Positions 45,094 through 53,369 of a stretch of 64,000 nt of DNA are shown one piece after another. Numbering within the stretch: position 1 is the stretch's first letter; the number at the start of each line of letters is the position of its first letter. The stretch is from CAZBRS01 sp964494475. Its GTDB lineage: Bacteria; Myxococcota_A; UBA9042; CAZBRS01. The notes beneath the pieces were generated by a model that did not search any database, was not told where the DNA came from, and worked only from the letters and a program-made list of their open reading frames with translations. The stretch lies in the NCBI GenBank assembly GCA_964494475.1, contig CAZBRS010000035.1, positions 1 through 64,000 on the forward strand, in the 5' to 3' direction. The translations under genes were made by a program, and so were the position numbers.

Positions 45094-46814
45094 GGGACCG
45101 CCCCGCCGACCGCTTCGGCGAGCAGGCGCCCGAAGTTGTCGGGATCGAGCCGGATCGTCTGCGCCTTCAGGGCGTTCCACCAACCTTCCTCGTACGGCGA
45201 GGCGTTCAGGCGCACCGTGTAGTCCTTGCCGCCCTGCACCTTCAGGAAGGTCTGCACCAGCCGGTAGTGCCACAGATCGGCCTGGTAGCCGAGGTAGAGG
45301 ATCTGCTTGCTGCGCAGGCGGGCGGCCAGCACGTTGGGCATGCTCGCGCGCTGGCGCTGGGCTCCTCCGACGAAGTCGACGTGGTCGCTCTCGGTGGCGA
45401 CCACCGTGTCGACGCCGTCCCACGCGCAGGGCGAGGAGGGGTCCTGCTCGAGCCACGCGTTGAGGTGAGGCGAGCCCAGGGGCTTGTAGACGACCACCTG
45501 CCAGGCCGGATTCAGGAGCAGCTTGTCGGGCGGGCAGATCGTGGCCGCGCAAGTCGCCGGTCCCCGCTGCCACGTGACGACCTGCCCCTGCCAGGCCGTG
45601 CCCTCGGAGTGCAGCACGTGCGCGACCACGGCCAGCTCCAGGCCCCCCCGCAGCAGGGCCTGCTCGACCACGTCGTCGTAGCTGGTCGAGATCACGAACA
45701 GGGGCGGTCGCCCGGCCTCGCCGGCGCCGCCCGCGGTGCCGGCCTTCACGCCCCGGGCGTAGGCGACGAGGGCCTCGCAGAGCGGCGGCGCGACCGTACG
45801 CGCTGCGCCCGCCTCGAGGATCTCGTGGAGCGTGCGCAGCAGCTCGGGGCGGTCTTCGCGCCCGAGGTACTCGGCCGCCGCCGGCAGGTCGCAGTCGCCG
45901 AGGGACTCCAGCCCCCCGCGCGCCAGCAGGGCCCGGGCGATGGCCGTGTTCGAGAGGGGCCCGTCACCGAAGAGGCCCGGGCCGAGCAAGGGCACGATGC
46001 GGCCCTCCGAGAAGCGCCTCGACAGGATGGGCAATTCGTCGACCTGGACGCGCGCGGCGCGCACCGAGCCCGGGACGGTGGCGGCGCTCCGCACCAGCTC
46101 GACCGCGCCCGTGCCCACCTTGTACTGGATGAGCTGGGGCGTCTGGCCGGGATCGTCGGTCGTCACGCCCTGGTGCACGTGGGCGTAGAGCTCCTCGAGG
46201 GTCACGATGCCGTCGCCGTCCTGGTCGGCGCGGCCGTCGGCCAGGCCGTGGAGCCACCACTTGGTGAAGAGGCTGTGGGCGTCGCCCGACAGCTCGTTGC
46301 TGAGCTCGAAGGCCGAGGACGAGGTGATCACGTATTTGCCGCGGCCGGCGTTCAGGACGGCGGCCACGGTCTGGTCGGCGGTCTTGACCGCGTTCACGGC
46401 TCCGCCCGCGTAGCAGCAGTCGAGCACCAGCACGATCTGGCCGGCCGGCGAGGCCTCCATCACCTCGCCCAGCCACTTGACGTCGAGGCCCGTGGCGAAG
46501 AGGTTGGTCGTGCGCGTGTCGGCGGCGCAGAGGTACAGGCGCGTCTGGTGCCCGAGCGTTCCGTGCCCCGAAAAATAGAGCAGCGCGAGGTCACCTTCGC
46601 TCCGATCGAGGAGCAGCGTGGTGATGGCCTCTTCGATCTGGGCCTTGCCGGGATCGGAAAGGGTGCGCACGCCGCCGAAGGAGCAGAACCGCTCGAGCGA
46701 CCGCGCGACGGCCTCGGCGTCGGCCACGGGCGTGCGCAGCGCGGGCAGCGCCGGATCCAGGCCGTAGCCCGATACGCCGATGGCCAGCGCGTGCCGGCCT
46801 GCCTCTCTTGCCAT
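45090..46814 (-). CDS. Caspase-like peptidase with EF-hand and SIR2-like domain
   Basis: Effector candidate of 574 residues with no signal peptide. The caspase-like (C14) domain has FSGHGT (His84) and LDCCYAGG (Cys134 likely catalytic). A complete EF-hand loop follows, DQDGDGIVTLEE (Asp197, Asp199, Asp201 and Glu208), so Ca2+ control is plausible. The C-terminal region resembles SIR2-like domains (PLLGPGLF, VISTSYDDVVEQAL, VYKPLGSPH, TESDHVDF, YLGYQADLWHYRL). The usual catalytic Asn of TTNYD reads Ser and the His of KLHG reads Leu, so NAD cleavage is doubtful. Second gene of the operon: one base after the EACC1-like gene, and overlapping the STAND gene by ATGA. Confidence 0.88.
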   Translation of the reverse strand: MAREAGRHALAIGVSGYGLDPALPALRTPVADAEAVARSLERFCSFGGVRTLSDPGKAQIEEAITTLLLDRSEGDLALLYFSGHGTLGHQTRLYLCAADTRTTNLFATGLDVKWLGEVMEASPAGQIVLVLDCCYAGGAVNAVKTADQTVAAVLNAGRGKYVITSSSAFELSNELSGDAHSLFTKWWLHGLADGRADQDGDGIVTLEELYAHVHQGVTTDDPGQTPQLIQYKVGTGAVELVRSAATVPGSVRAARVQVDELPILSRRFSEGRIVPLLGPGLFGDGPLSNTAIARALLARGGLESLGDCDLPAAAEYLGREDRPELLRTLHEILEAGAARTVAPPLCEALVAYARGVKAGTAGGAGEAGRPPLFVISTSYDDVVEQALLRGGLELAVVAHVLHSEGTAWQGQVVTWQRGPATCAATICPPDKLLLNPAWQVVVYKPLGSPHLNAWLEQDPSSPCAWDGVDTVVATESDHVDFVGGAQRQRASMPNVLAARLRSKQILYLGYQADLWHYRLVQTFLKVQGGKDYTVRLNASPYEEGWWNALKAQTIRLDPDNFGRLLAEAVGGAVP

Positions 46815-46815
46815 G

Positions 46816-47235
46816 TCAGGGCTTGGGCTCGACGCCCGGCGCCGGCGCGCGGCCGATTCCCGCCAACTCGGCCAGCTTGAGCGCGAAGTCGCGGTCGGCC
46901 TGGCTGGCGTGGCCCGCGTCGATGGACACGGCCCGGCCGGTGCCGTCCGAGAAGTTGACCTTCAGGGGGGTCTTGCGGTTCTTGCTGCGGACCCACGCCA
47001 TGAGCACGTTGGCGATGGCCGTGGCGCCCCCCGCCGTCAGGAAGGTCGCGGCCAGCGTGAACCAGTCGCCCTTCTTGCCCTCGGCGCCCTCGCCGGAGTG
47101 CGCCAGCTCGGCCTTGAACGCGCCCTGCCCCGAGCGCTGCAGGAACTGCGCGAGCTCGAGGGTCAGGGCGCGCGACTCCTCGGGGCTGGCGCCCTCGAGC
47201 TCGATGGTCAGCGGCGCGGGGCGTTCCGTCGTCAT
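46816..47235 (-). CDS. EACC1-like adaptor protein
   Basis: Small protein of 139 residues, first gene of the conflict-system operon. An N-terminal helix-rich part (TLELAQFLQRSG) is followed by a hydrophobic helix (FLTAGGATAIANVLMAWV) and then WVRSKNRKTPLKVNFSDGTGRAV. This is the layout of the effector-associated constant component EACC1, known from NTP-dependent conflict systems with caspase or trypsin effectors and STAND NTPases. It probably links effector to sensor or membrane. The start MTTERP is used; an upstream extension has no support. The TGACATG junction places the caspase one base later. Confidence 0.8.
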   Translation of the reverse strand: MTTERPAPLTIELEGASPEESRALTLELAQFLQRSGQGAFKAELAHSGEGAEGKKGDWFTLAATFLTAGGATAIANVLMAWVRSKNRKTPLKVNFSDGTGRAVSIDAGHASQADRDFALKLAELAGIGRAPAPGVEPKP

Positions 47236-47312
47236 CGTCGGGCTCCTTGGGATTGTTCGAGCGAGTTCATTTTTGTCGAGCCGCGGCGTCTTTGCAAGCA
47301 GCTTGATCCGAG

Positions 47313-47984
47313 CTACTCGGCCGTCCGGGCGGACGGATCGACCGGGTGCTCCCGGCAAGTCCCCGCGCACGTGGCGCCGCAGGGCGTCGAGGGAGCGGCC
47401 ACGGTGAATCCCACGCGGCCGAGGTAGCGCTCGTGGGTGCGATCACCGCCTCGGGCCAGGACGCGGCGGACGCCTTCGGCGCGCCAGCGCGGGACGAGCA
47501 CCCCGAAGGCGTAGCGTCCGGTGCGCAGATCGCGATAGGCCGGGATGGCGTAGTCGAGCAGCACGCACACGGCGTCGGGGGTCGGGCGCTTCCAGACCAG
47601 CAAGCCCACGGGCAAGAGGTCGCGGAGCACGAAGACCACCTCGGCGTCCGGGTGCGCCGCCAGGTCGAAGCCGGGGGCTACGCGCGCGAGGCCCCCGCGG
47701 TGAAAGTCGAGGAAGCGCGCAAGGAACTCGGTACGCGCGACCCCGAGGTCGAGCAGGTCGAAGGCCTCGCGGCGCGAGAGCAGGCGCACGATCTGTACGG
47801 CCTGGATCATCAGGATCAGGCCGTTCGTCACGATCACCGGCGGAGCGCCGAGCGTCCACCCGTAGAGCGCGAACAGCGCCGCGCCCGCCGCGTTCACGAG
47901 GCGCAGCCGGAGCACCGAGCTCATGAGGAACGACGCCGCCACCAGGGCCGACGCCGCATAGCCGAAGGCCTCGCCGAGGGTCAT
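47313..47984 (-). CDS. YgjV-like inner membrane protein
   Basis: Membrane protein of 223 residues. Three or four hydrophobic segments in the first 85 residues (FGYAASALVAASFLMSS, LVNAAGAALFALYGW, VIVTNGLILMIQAVQIV) match the YgjV-like membrane family. The soluble C-terminal half (VFVLRDLLPVGLLVW, LLDYAIPAYRDLRTGRYAF, RYLGRVGF) looks like a small alpha/beta domain, possibly acetyltransferase-like. Function unknown. A Cys-containing tail (CGATCAGTC) is unusual. Divergent from the radical SAM gene. Confidence 0.72.
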   Translation of the reverse strand: MTLGEAFGYAASALVAASFLMSSVLRLRLVNAAGAALFALYGWTLGAPPVIVTNGLILMIQAVQIVRLLSRREAFDLLDLGVARTEFLARFLDFHRGGLARVAPGFDLAAHPDAEVVFVLRDLLPVGLLVWKRPTPDAVCVLLDYAIPAYRDLRTGRYAFGVLVPRWRAEGVRRVLARGGDRTHERYLGRVGFTVAAPSTPCGATCAGTCREHPVDPSARTAE

Positions 47985-48194
47985 GGTCGAGCTTCGAGTC
48001 GGTCGCGCCGACGATCGGTGATGGGGGTCGACATGCCGTCAGGATGCGAGAACGCGCGGCGCGCGTCAAGAGCCGCCAGGGGACCGCGCCGGTCGGCGCG
48101 TCGCCAGTTTCCGCTGTCAATCCGGGCGCGATCCTCGTACCCTCCGTCCAGGTTTTCGTGTCCCCCGTGCTCCCCCACAGGAGGTACCCCCCTC

Positions 48195-49925
48195 GTGAGA
48201 AGGGCTTCGACCAAGGCGGCCCGGTCCGCGCAAAAGACGGTGCTCATGTCCAGTGTCTGTCAGCCGTTCGGCGAGCGCTTCGGGGACGGCTTCGGCGTGT
48301 CCTACGAGGGCACGCACCAGATCTTCTGGGCCCAGGGCATCTTCCGCCCGCGCGCCGTCACCAACCAGTGGGGCATCGACTTCATCGCCGAGAACCTGCT
48401 GGCGCCGACCGTCACGCTGCACTACCCGACCATGGCCCGGTTCATCGCCGAGGTGAAGAAGGGCTACGACTACGTGGGCATCGCCTTCGTGGCGCCCACG
48501 CTGCACAAGGTCGGCGCCATGGTGGAGGCCGTGCGCAAGTACGCACCGAACTCGAAGGTCGTGCTGGGCGGCTATGGCACGGCCGTGGGAGCCCAGTTGG
48601 CCCCGCTCGGCGCCGATCACATCTGCCAGGGCGAGGGCGTGGCCTTCATGCGCGAGCTGCTGGGCGAGCCCCTCGACCGGCCCCTCAAGCAGCCGCTCAT
48701 CACCCAGACGGCCTCGCTGTTCTCGGTGCCCATGGGCGGGCGCACCGGCTACGTCTTCGCCGGGCTCGGGTGCCCGAACGGCTGCGACTTCTGCGCCACG
48801 TCGCACTACTTCAAGAAGAAGCACATCCCGCTCCTGCCCGACGGCCCCTCGATCCTGAAGGCCATCCAGGATCTGCGCGTGCACCACCCCGACATGGTCG
48901 AGTTCTGGATCAACGACGAGGACTTCCTCCTGAACCAGGAGCGCGGGCGCGGCTTCCTCGAGGCCGTGCGCGCGTCCGATCTGCCGCCGCTCTCGCTCAG
49001 CATCTTCTCGAGCGTGAAGGCCCTGTCGCAGTACACGGCCGCCGAGTTGGTCGAGATGGGCGTCGACTGGGTGTGGATCGGCTTCGAGGGCAAGCGCGCC
49101 GGCTACGAGAAGCAGCAGGGCCGCTCGTACCGCGAGCTGTTCGCCGACTTGAGCGCCCACGGCATCAGCGTGCAGGCCTCGATGATCATCGGCTTCGACT
49201 ACCAGACGCCCGCGATCATCCGTCAGGAGTTCGAGGAGCTGCTGGCCCTGAAGCCCACCATGTGCCAGTTCCTCATCTACGGGCCCTCGCCAGGCACGCC
49301 GCTGCACACGCGCATGCTGGCCGAGGGGCGCCTGCTGCCCGAGGTCTTCGACGATTACCACCTGGCCGACGGCTTCACGCTCGGCTTCACGCACCCGCAC
49401 ATCAGCGCCGACGAGATGTCCGAGATCCAGCGCGACCTCTACCGCGAGGAGTACCGCCGGCTGGGGCCGTCGGTCTTCCGCGTCGCCGAGACCTGGCTGA
49501 ACGGCCACGTCACGCTGCGCGGGCACGCCGCGCCCCGCGCCCGCGCCAAGTCCGTGCAGTTCGGCGTCGGGTCCCACCGCGCCATGAGCATCGTCCCGGC
49601 CAGCAAGGCGTGGCTGTCGGCGCCCATCGCGCGCGACATGGATCGCCTGCAGGCGCGGCTGCTGCACGAGACCGGCCCCATGACCGCCAAGGAGCGGCTG
49701 ATCGCCCGGGCGGTGCCCGCGCTGATGCGCTACACCGACCTCGCCATGCGCTTCGAGGTCGGCCAGCAGCCCACCTTCACGCGCCGCACCTTCCGGGTGG
49801 CCGCTCGGCCGGCGTCCCTGCCCGTGCGCGCGCTGAAGAAGGGCCTGGGCCGCCTGCCGTTCGCCCTGCGCAAGGCCGTCAGCCTGGGCGTCGACAGCCT
49901 GTCGGGGCCGCTGAACGTCGAGTAG
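48195..49925 (+). CDS. B12-binding-type radical SAM protein
   Basis: Radical SAM enzyme of about 576 residues. The GTG start is chosen because AGGAGG lies 10 bases upstream and because KTVLMSSVCQPFGE supplies the first strand of the B12-binding-like fold; an ATG 51 bases later would cut this off. The N-terminal Rossmann-like domain has GYDYVGIAFVAPTLH and VVLGGYGTA, but no DxHxxG cobalamin-ligand motif. The radical SAM core has CPNGCDFC (C-x3-C-x2-C), INDEDFLLN and WIGFEGKRAGYEK. The C-terminal region is helical. Similar enzymes modify lipids, hopanoids or natural products; the substrate is not evident. Lone gene. Confidence 0.88.
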   Translation: MRRASTKAARSAQKTVLMSSVCQPFGERFGDGFGVSYEGTHQIFWAQGIFRPRAVTNQWGIDFIAENLLAPTVTLHYPTMARFIAEVKKGYDYVGIAFVAPTLHKVGAMVEAVRKYAPNSKVVLGGYGTAVGAQLAPLGADHICQGEGVAFMRELLGEPLDRPLKQPLITQTASLFSVPMGGRTGYVFAGLGCPNGCDFCATSHYFKKKHIPLLPDGPSILKAIQDLRVHHPDMVEFWINDEDFLLNQERGRGFLEAVRASDLPPLSLSIFSSVKALSQYTAAELVEMGVDWVWIGFEGKRAGYEKQQGRSYRELFADLSAHGISVQASMIIGFDYQTPAIIRQEFEELLALKPTMCQFLIYGPSPGTPLHTRMLAEGRLLPEVFDDYHLADGFTLGFTHPHISADEMSEIQRDLYREEYRRLGPSVFRVAETWLNGHVTLRGHAAPRARAKSVQFGVGSHRAMSIVPASKAWLSAPIARDMDRLQARLLHETGPMTAKERLIARAVPALMRYTDLAMRFEVGQQPTFTRRTFRVAARPASLPVRALKKGLGRLPFALRKAVSLGVDSLSGPLNVE

Positions 49926-49964
49926 CGAGGAAGAGCGCCGAAGCGCGCTGGGCAGGCGTACGGG

Positions 49965-51632
49965 CTACCGGGGCTCGCCGACCAGCGTGAAGGTCGAGGC
50001 GTCGGCGTAGCCGCGCACCATCGCGTGCACGATCGCGGGCGTGGTCAGCGCGACCTCGCACACCTCGTCGGAGCCCGAGCGGTAAGGTCGGCAGTCGTAC
50101 AGCGTCTCGGAGGGCGCCTCGCCCACGCGCACGTACAGGTCGGCGTCGCCGTCGCCGGTGAGCTCGAAGGCGTACGTCCCCACGGGCAACAGGGGCGTCT
50201 CGTAGCGCTTCTCCTCGTCGGCGGCCACCGCGCCGGCCTCGCTGAGGCCGGCCCAGGCCACGGGCGTCTCGCCGCCGGGGGTGTCGGTCCCGTCGTAGCC
50301 GGGGTGGTACAGGTTGTCCTGCTCGCCCGTCACGAGCACGATCTGGTGCGAGTCGATGCTCTTGAACATGAGCTCGTAGGTCTTCGGCGCCTGGGTAGAC
50401 AGCAGGCCGTTGATCAGCGCCATGGTGGCCTCGGAGTCGGAGGCGAAGTACGCCGGCATGGCGTTCACCACGAAGTCGAGGTAGCGCGTGCCCTCGGGGT
50501 CGTCGGGGTTCAGCACGGCGCGGGTCTCGGCCAGCGAGCCGTCGACGTAGGCGAACGTGTCGCAGCCGTTCATGAACACGATCACGTACTGGGCCGCGAC
50601 CCACTTGCCCTTCTTCGCCAGGGCCCGCACGTTCTGACCGAGCCCCGCGTGGCCGTTGTAGGCGATCAGGTCGGCCCGCGTCGACAGGTCTTCGTACCGG
50701 TCGTAGAACGAGGAGGTCGCGCCCGCCACGTTGTCGACGAGCAGCGCGTTCACCTGCACCGGGCGGCCGTCGGGCAGCGTGGCGCGCAGCTCGATGTCGG
50801 GGGTGCCCACCCCCGGCGACGAGGGGACCGCCTCGGGCGTGGTCTGCAGGCCGTTCGACGCGAGGCGCTGGCGGACGGCGCTCACGAACTCGTCGTAGGC
50901 CGCGATGCCGGCGTCGCCGGCGGTGGTCGCGCCGTCTTCGTACTTTCCGAACACGGCCACCACGCGCAGCGCCTCGTCCTCCCACACCTTGTGGTACTCG
51001 GGGTACTTGCCGGTGGTGTTGACCGCGCTGACCGTCACGGTCACCTCGAGCTTCACCACGTCGGCGTCGGCCAGCGCGCAGCCGCTGCGCGTCGGGCGGT
51101 AGTAGTACCACATGCTGCCCGCGTCGACGTCGTGGGCGCCGGCCTCGATGCACGCGCCCTTGTACTTGGCGGTGAACGCCTGCTGGCCCGCGTAGCTGAC
51201 GTCGAGGGGCAACGTCAGCGTGTAGCGGGTCGGCAGGTCGGTCTTGCTGCCCCAGGCCACCGGCATGCGGGCGCGGTAGGTCACGCGGGTCTTGCCGCCG
51301 GGCTCGGCCGCGGTCGCCACGTCGGTCAGCACCAGGCGATCGAGGCGGCCCACCGATGTGTCGCCGTTCAGGTGGCCGATGGTGTAGAGGAGCTGATCCT
51401 GCACCACGCGGCGGGTGTCCCAGGCCGCGTCGGTCAGCAGCGCGCCGGCGAACTCGAAGTCGAGCACCGTGGCCAGGGCGCTGGCGTCTTCCTTGCCGCC
51501 GAGTCCGCCGCCCTTCACGTAGTCGCCGGGCGCGAGGCCCTCGGCCGACGAGCCGTCGGTGCAGCCCGCGCCGAGCGCGACCAGGGCGAACAGGAGCCCC
51601 CGCAGCGTGTTCGAAAAACCAAGGTTCGACAT
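49965..51632 (-). CDS. Lipoprotein with caspase-like core and PPC domain
   Basis: Exported lipoprotein of 555 residues, lipobox GAGC (Cys24). The second of two ATGs has the better ribosome-site spacing. A central alpha/beta region has AYNGHAGLG (His328) and VIVFMNGCDTFAY (Cys357), the His and Cys blocks of caspase-like/CHAT folds. The last 80 residues are a bacterial pre-peptidase C-terminal (PPC) domain (GDGDADLYVRVGEAPS, DCRPYRSGSDEVC, RGYADASTFTL), usual on secreted peptidases. The combination suggests a secreted cysteine peptidase, not previously assigned as far as I recognise. Lone gene, convergent with the radical SAM gene. Confidence 0.75.
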   Translation of the reverse strand: MSNLGFSNTLRGLLFALVALGAGCTDGSSAEGLAPGDYVKGGGLGGKEDASALATVLDFEFAGALLTDAAWDTRRVVQDQLLYTIGHLNGDTSVGRLDRLVLTDVATAAEPGGKTRVTYRARMPVAWGSKTDLPTRYTLTLPLDVSYAGQQAFTAKYKGACIEAGAHDVDAGSMWYYYRPTRSGCALADADVVKLEVTVTVSAVNTTGKYPEYHKVWEDEALRVVAVFGKYEDGATTAGDAGIAAYDEFVSAVRQRLASNGLQTTPEAVPSSPGVGTPDIELRATLPDGRPVQVNALLVDNVAGATSSFYDRYEDLSTRADLIAYNGHAGLGQNVRALAKKGKWVAAQYVIVFMNGCDTFAYVDGSLAETRAVLNPDDPEGTRYLDFVVNAMPAYFASDSEATMALINGLLSTQAPKTYELMFKSIDSHQIVLVTGEQDNLYHPGYDGTDTPGGETPVAWAGLSEAGAVAADEEKRYETPLLPVGTYAFELTGDGDADLYVRVGEAPSETLYDCRPYRSGSDEVCEVALTTPAIVHAMVRGYADASTFTLVGEPR

Positions 51633-51769
51633 TGGCATTCCCTCTCTTTCGGCGCGGCGCATGCTAGAGGCGTCGGCGCGCCGAGTCAAGTCCGGCGGTC
51701 CGGTTTCGGTGCCACGCGCCCGGCGAATCCTGTAGGGTACGCCGGTACGGACCGGTCTCGGGACGAGGC

Positions 51770-52654
51770 GTGTCACAACGAACCCGGGTGTTCCTGGTGC
51801 TGGGCTTCGGCATCCTGGCCGCCAGCCAGTCCGGCAACCTGGTGCGGCTGGGCGGGGCCACGCACCCGGTGGCCATCGTCGCCTGGCGCTTGGCCATCGC
51901 GTCGGCGCTGCTGTCGCCCCTGGCGGGCGCGCGGTTGGCCTCGCTCGGGCGCCTGTCGGCCCGCCAGGCGGGGCTGCTGCTGCTGGCCAGCCTGGCGCTG
52001 GCCGGCCACCTCGTCACCTGGGTGGCCGCCGTGCAGCACACGACCGTGGCCAACGCCGCGATCTTCTTCGCCGTGAACCCCGTGCTCACGGCGGTGGGCG
52101 GCGCGTGGCTCTTCGGCGAGCGCCTGACCCGGCGCTTCTGGCTGTCGGCGGGCCTGGGGCTCGTCGGCGTGGCCGTGCTCGGCTGGGGCGACCTGGACGC
52201 GGGGCCCGAGGCGCTCACCGGCGACGGGCTCGCGCTGATCTGCTCGGTCTTCTTCACGCTGTACTTCCTGGCCGGCAAGTCGCTGCGATCCGTGCTCGAC
52301 AACCGCGCGTACGTGACCGCCCTCTACGGGCTCGCGTCGCTAGCGTCCTTCGTCGTGCTGCTCGCGATCGGCCTGCCCTTCGCGACGTACTCCGCGGCGG
52401 CGTGGCTGTGCTTCGGCCTGATGGCGCTGGTGCCGACCGTGCTCGGCCACACGGGCCTGAACTACGCCCTCAAGTACCTGGACGCGGGCCGCGTGTCGCT
52501 GGCCACGCTGGCCGAGCCGGCGCTCGCCGGCACCGTGGCCTGGATGGCCTGGGGAGAGCCGCTCACGCTGCAGTCGTTGGCGGGCTACGCGGTGATCGCG
52601 GCCGCCGTGGTGCTGCTGGTCACCGAGCGGCGGGCGGCCGAACTCGAGGCCTGA
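51770..52654 (+). CDS. EamA-family DMT transporter
   Basis: Inner membrane transporter of 294 residues with ten hydrophobic segments in two EamA repeats (the first about 5-140, the second about 150-290). The repeat marks are VAIVAWRLAIASALL, AAVQHTTVANAAIFFAVNPVLTAVGGAWLFGE and, in the second half, TLAEPALAGTVAWMAWGEPLTLQSLAGYAVI. It begins at GTG just after an ACGAGG ribosome site. Drug/metabolite exporters of this kind handle amino acids or other small molecules; the substrate is unknown. Faces the kdpE gene tail to tail. Confidence 0.92.
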   Translation: MSQRTRVFLVLGFGILAASQSGNLVRLGGATHPVAIVAWRLAIASALLSPLAGARLASLGRLSARQAGLLLLASLALAGHLVTWVAAVQHTTVANAAIFFAVNPVLTAVGGAWLFGERLTRRFWLSAGLGLVGVAVLGWGDLDAGPEALTGDGLALICSVFFTLYFLAGKSLRSVLDNRAYVTALYGLASLASFVVLLAIGLPFATYSAAAWLCFGLMALVPTVLGHTGLNYALKYLDAGRVSLATLAEPALAGTVAWMAWGEPLTLQSLAGYAVIAAAVVLLVTERRAAELEA

Positions 52655-52673
52655 GGCGTGACTCCGGCCCCCG

Positions 52674-53365
<692 letters not shown>

Positions 53366-53369
<4 letters not shown>

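Noticed and set aside
40453..45222. Very long open frame on the plus strand opposite the STAND and caspase genes
   Set aside because: High GC at third positions keeps antisense frames open. The protein has no domain pattern, and the minus-strand genes have clear motifs and linked starts.
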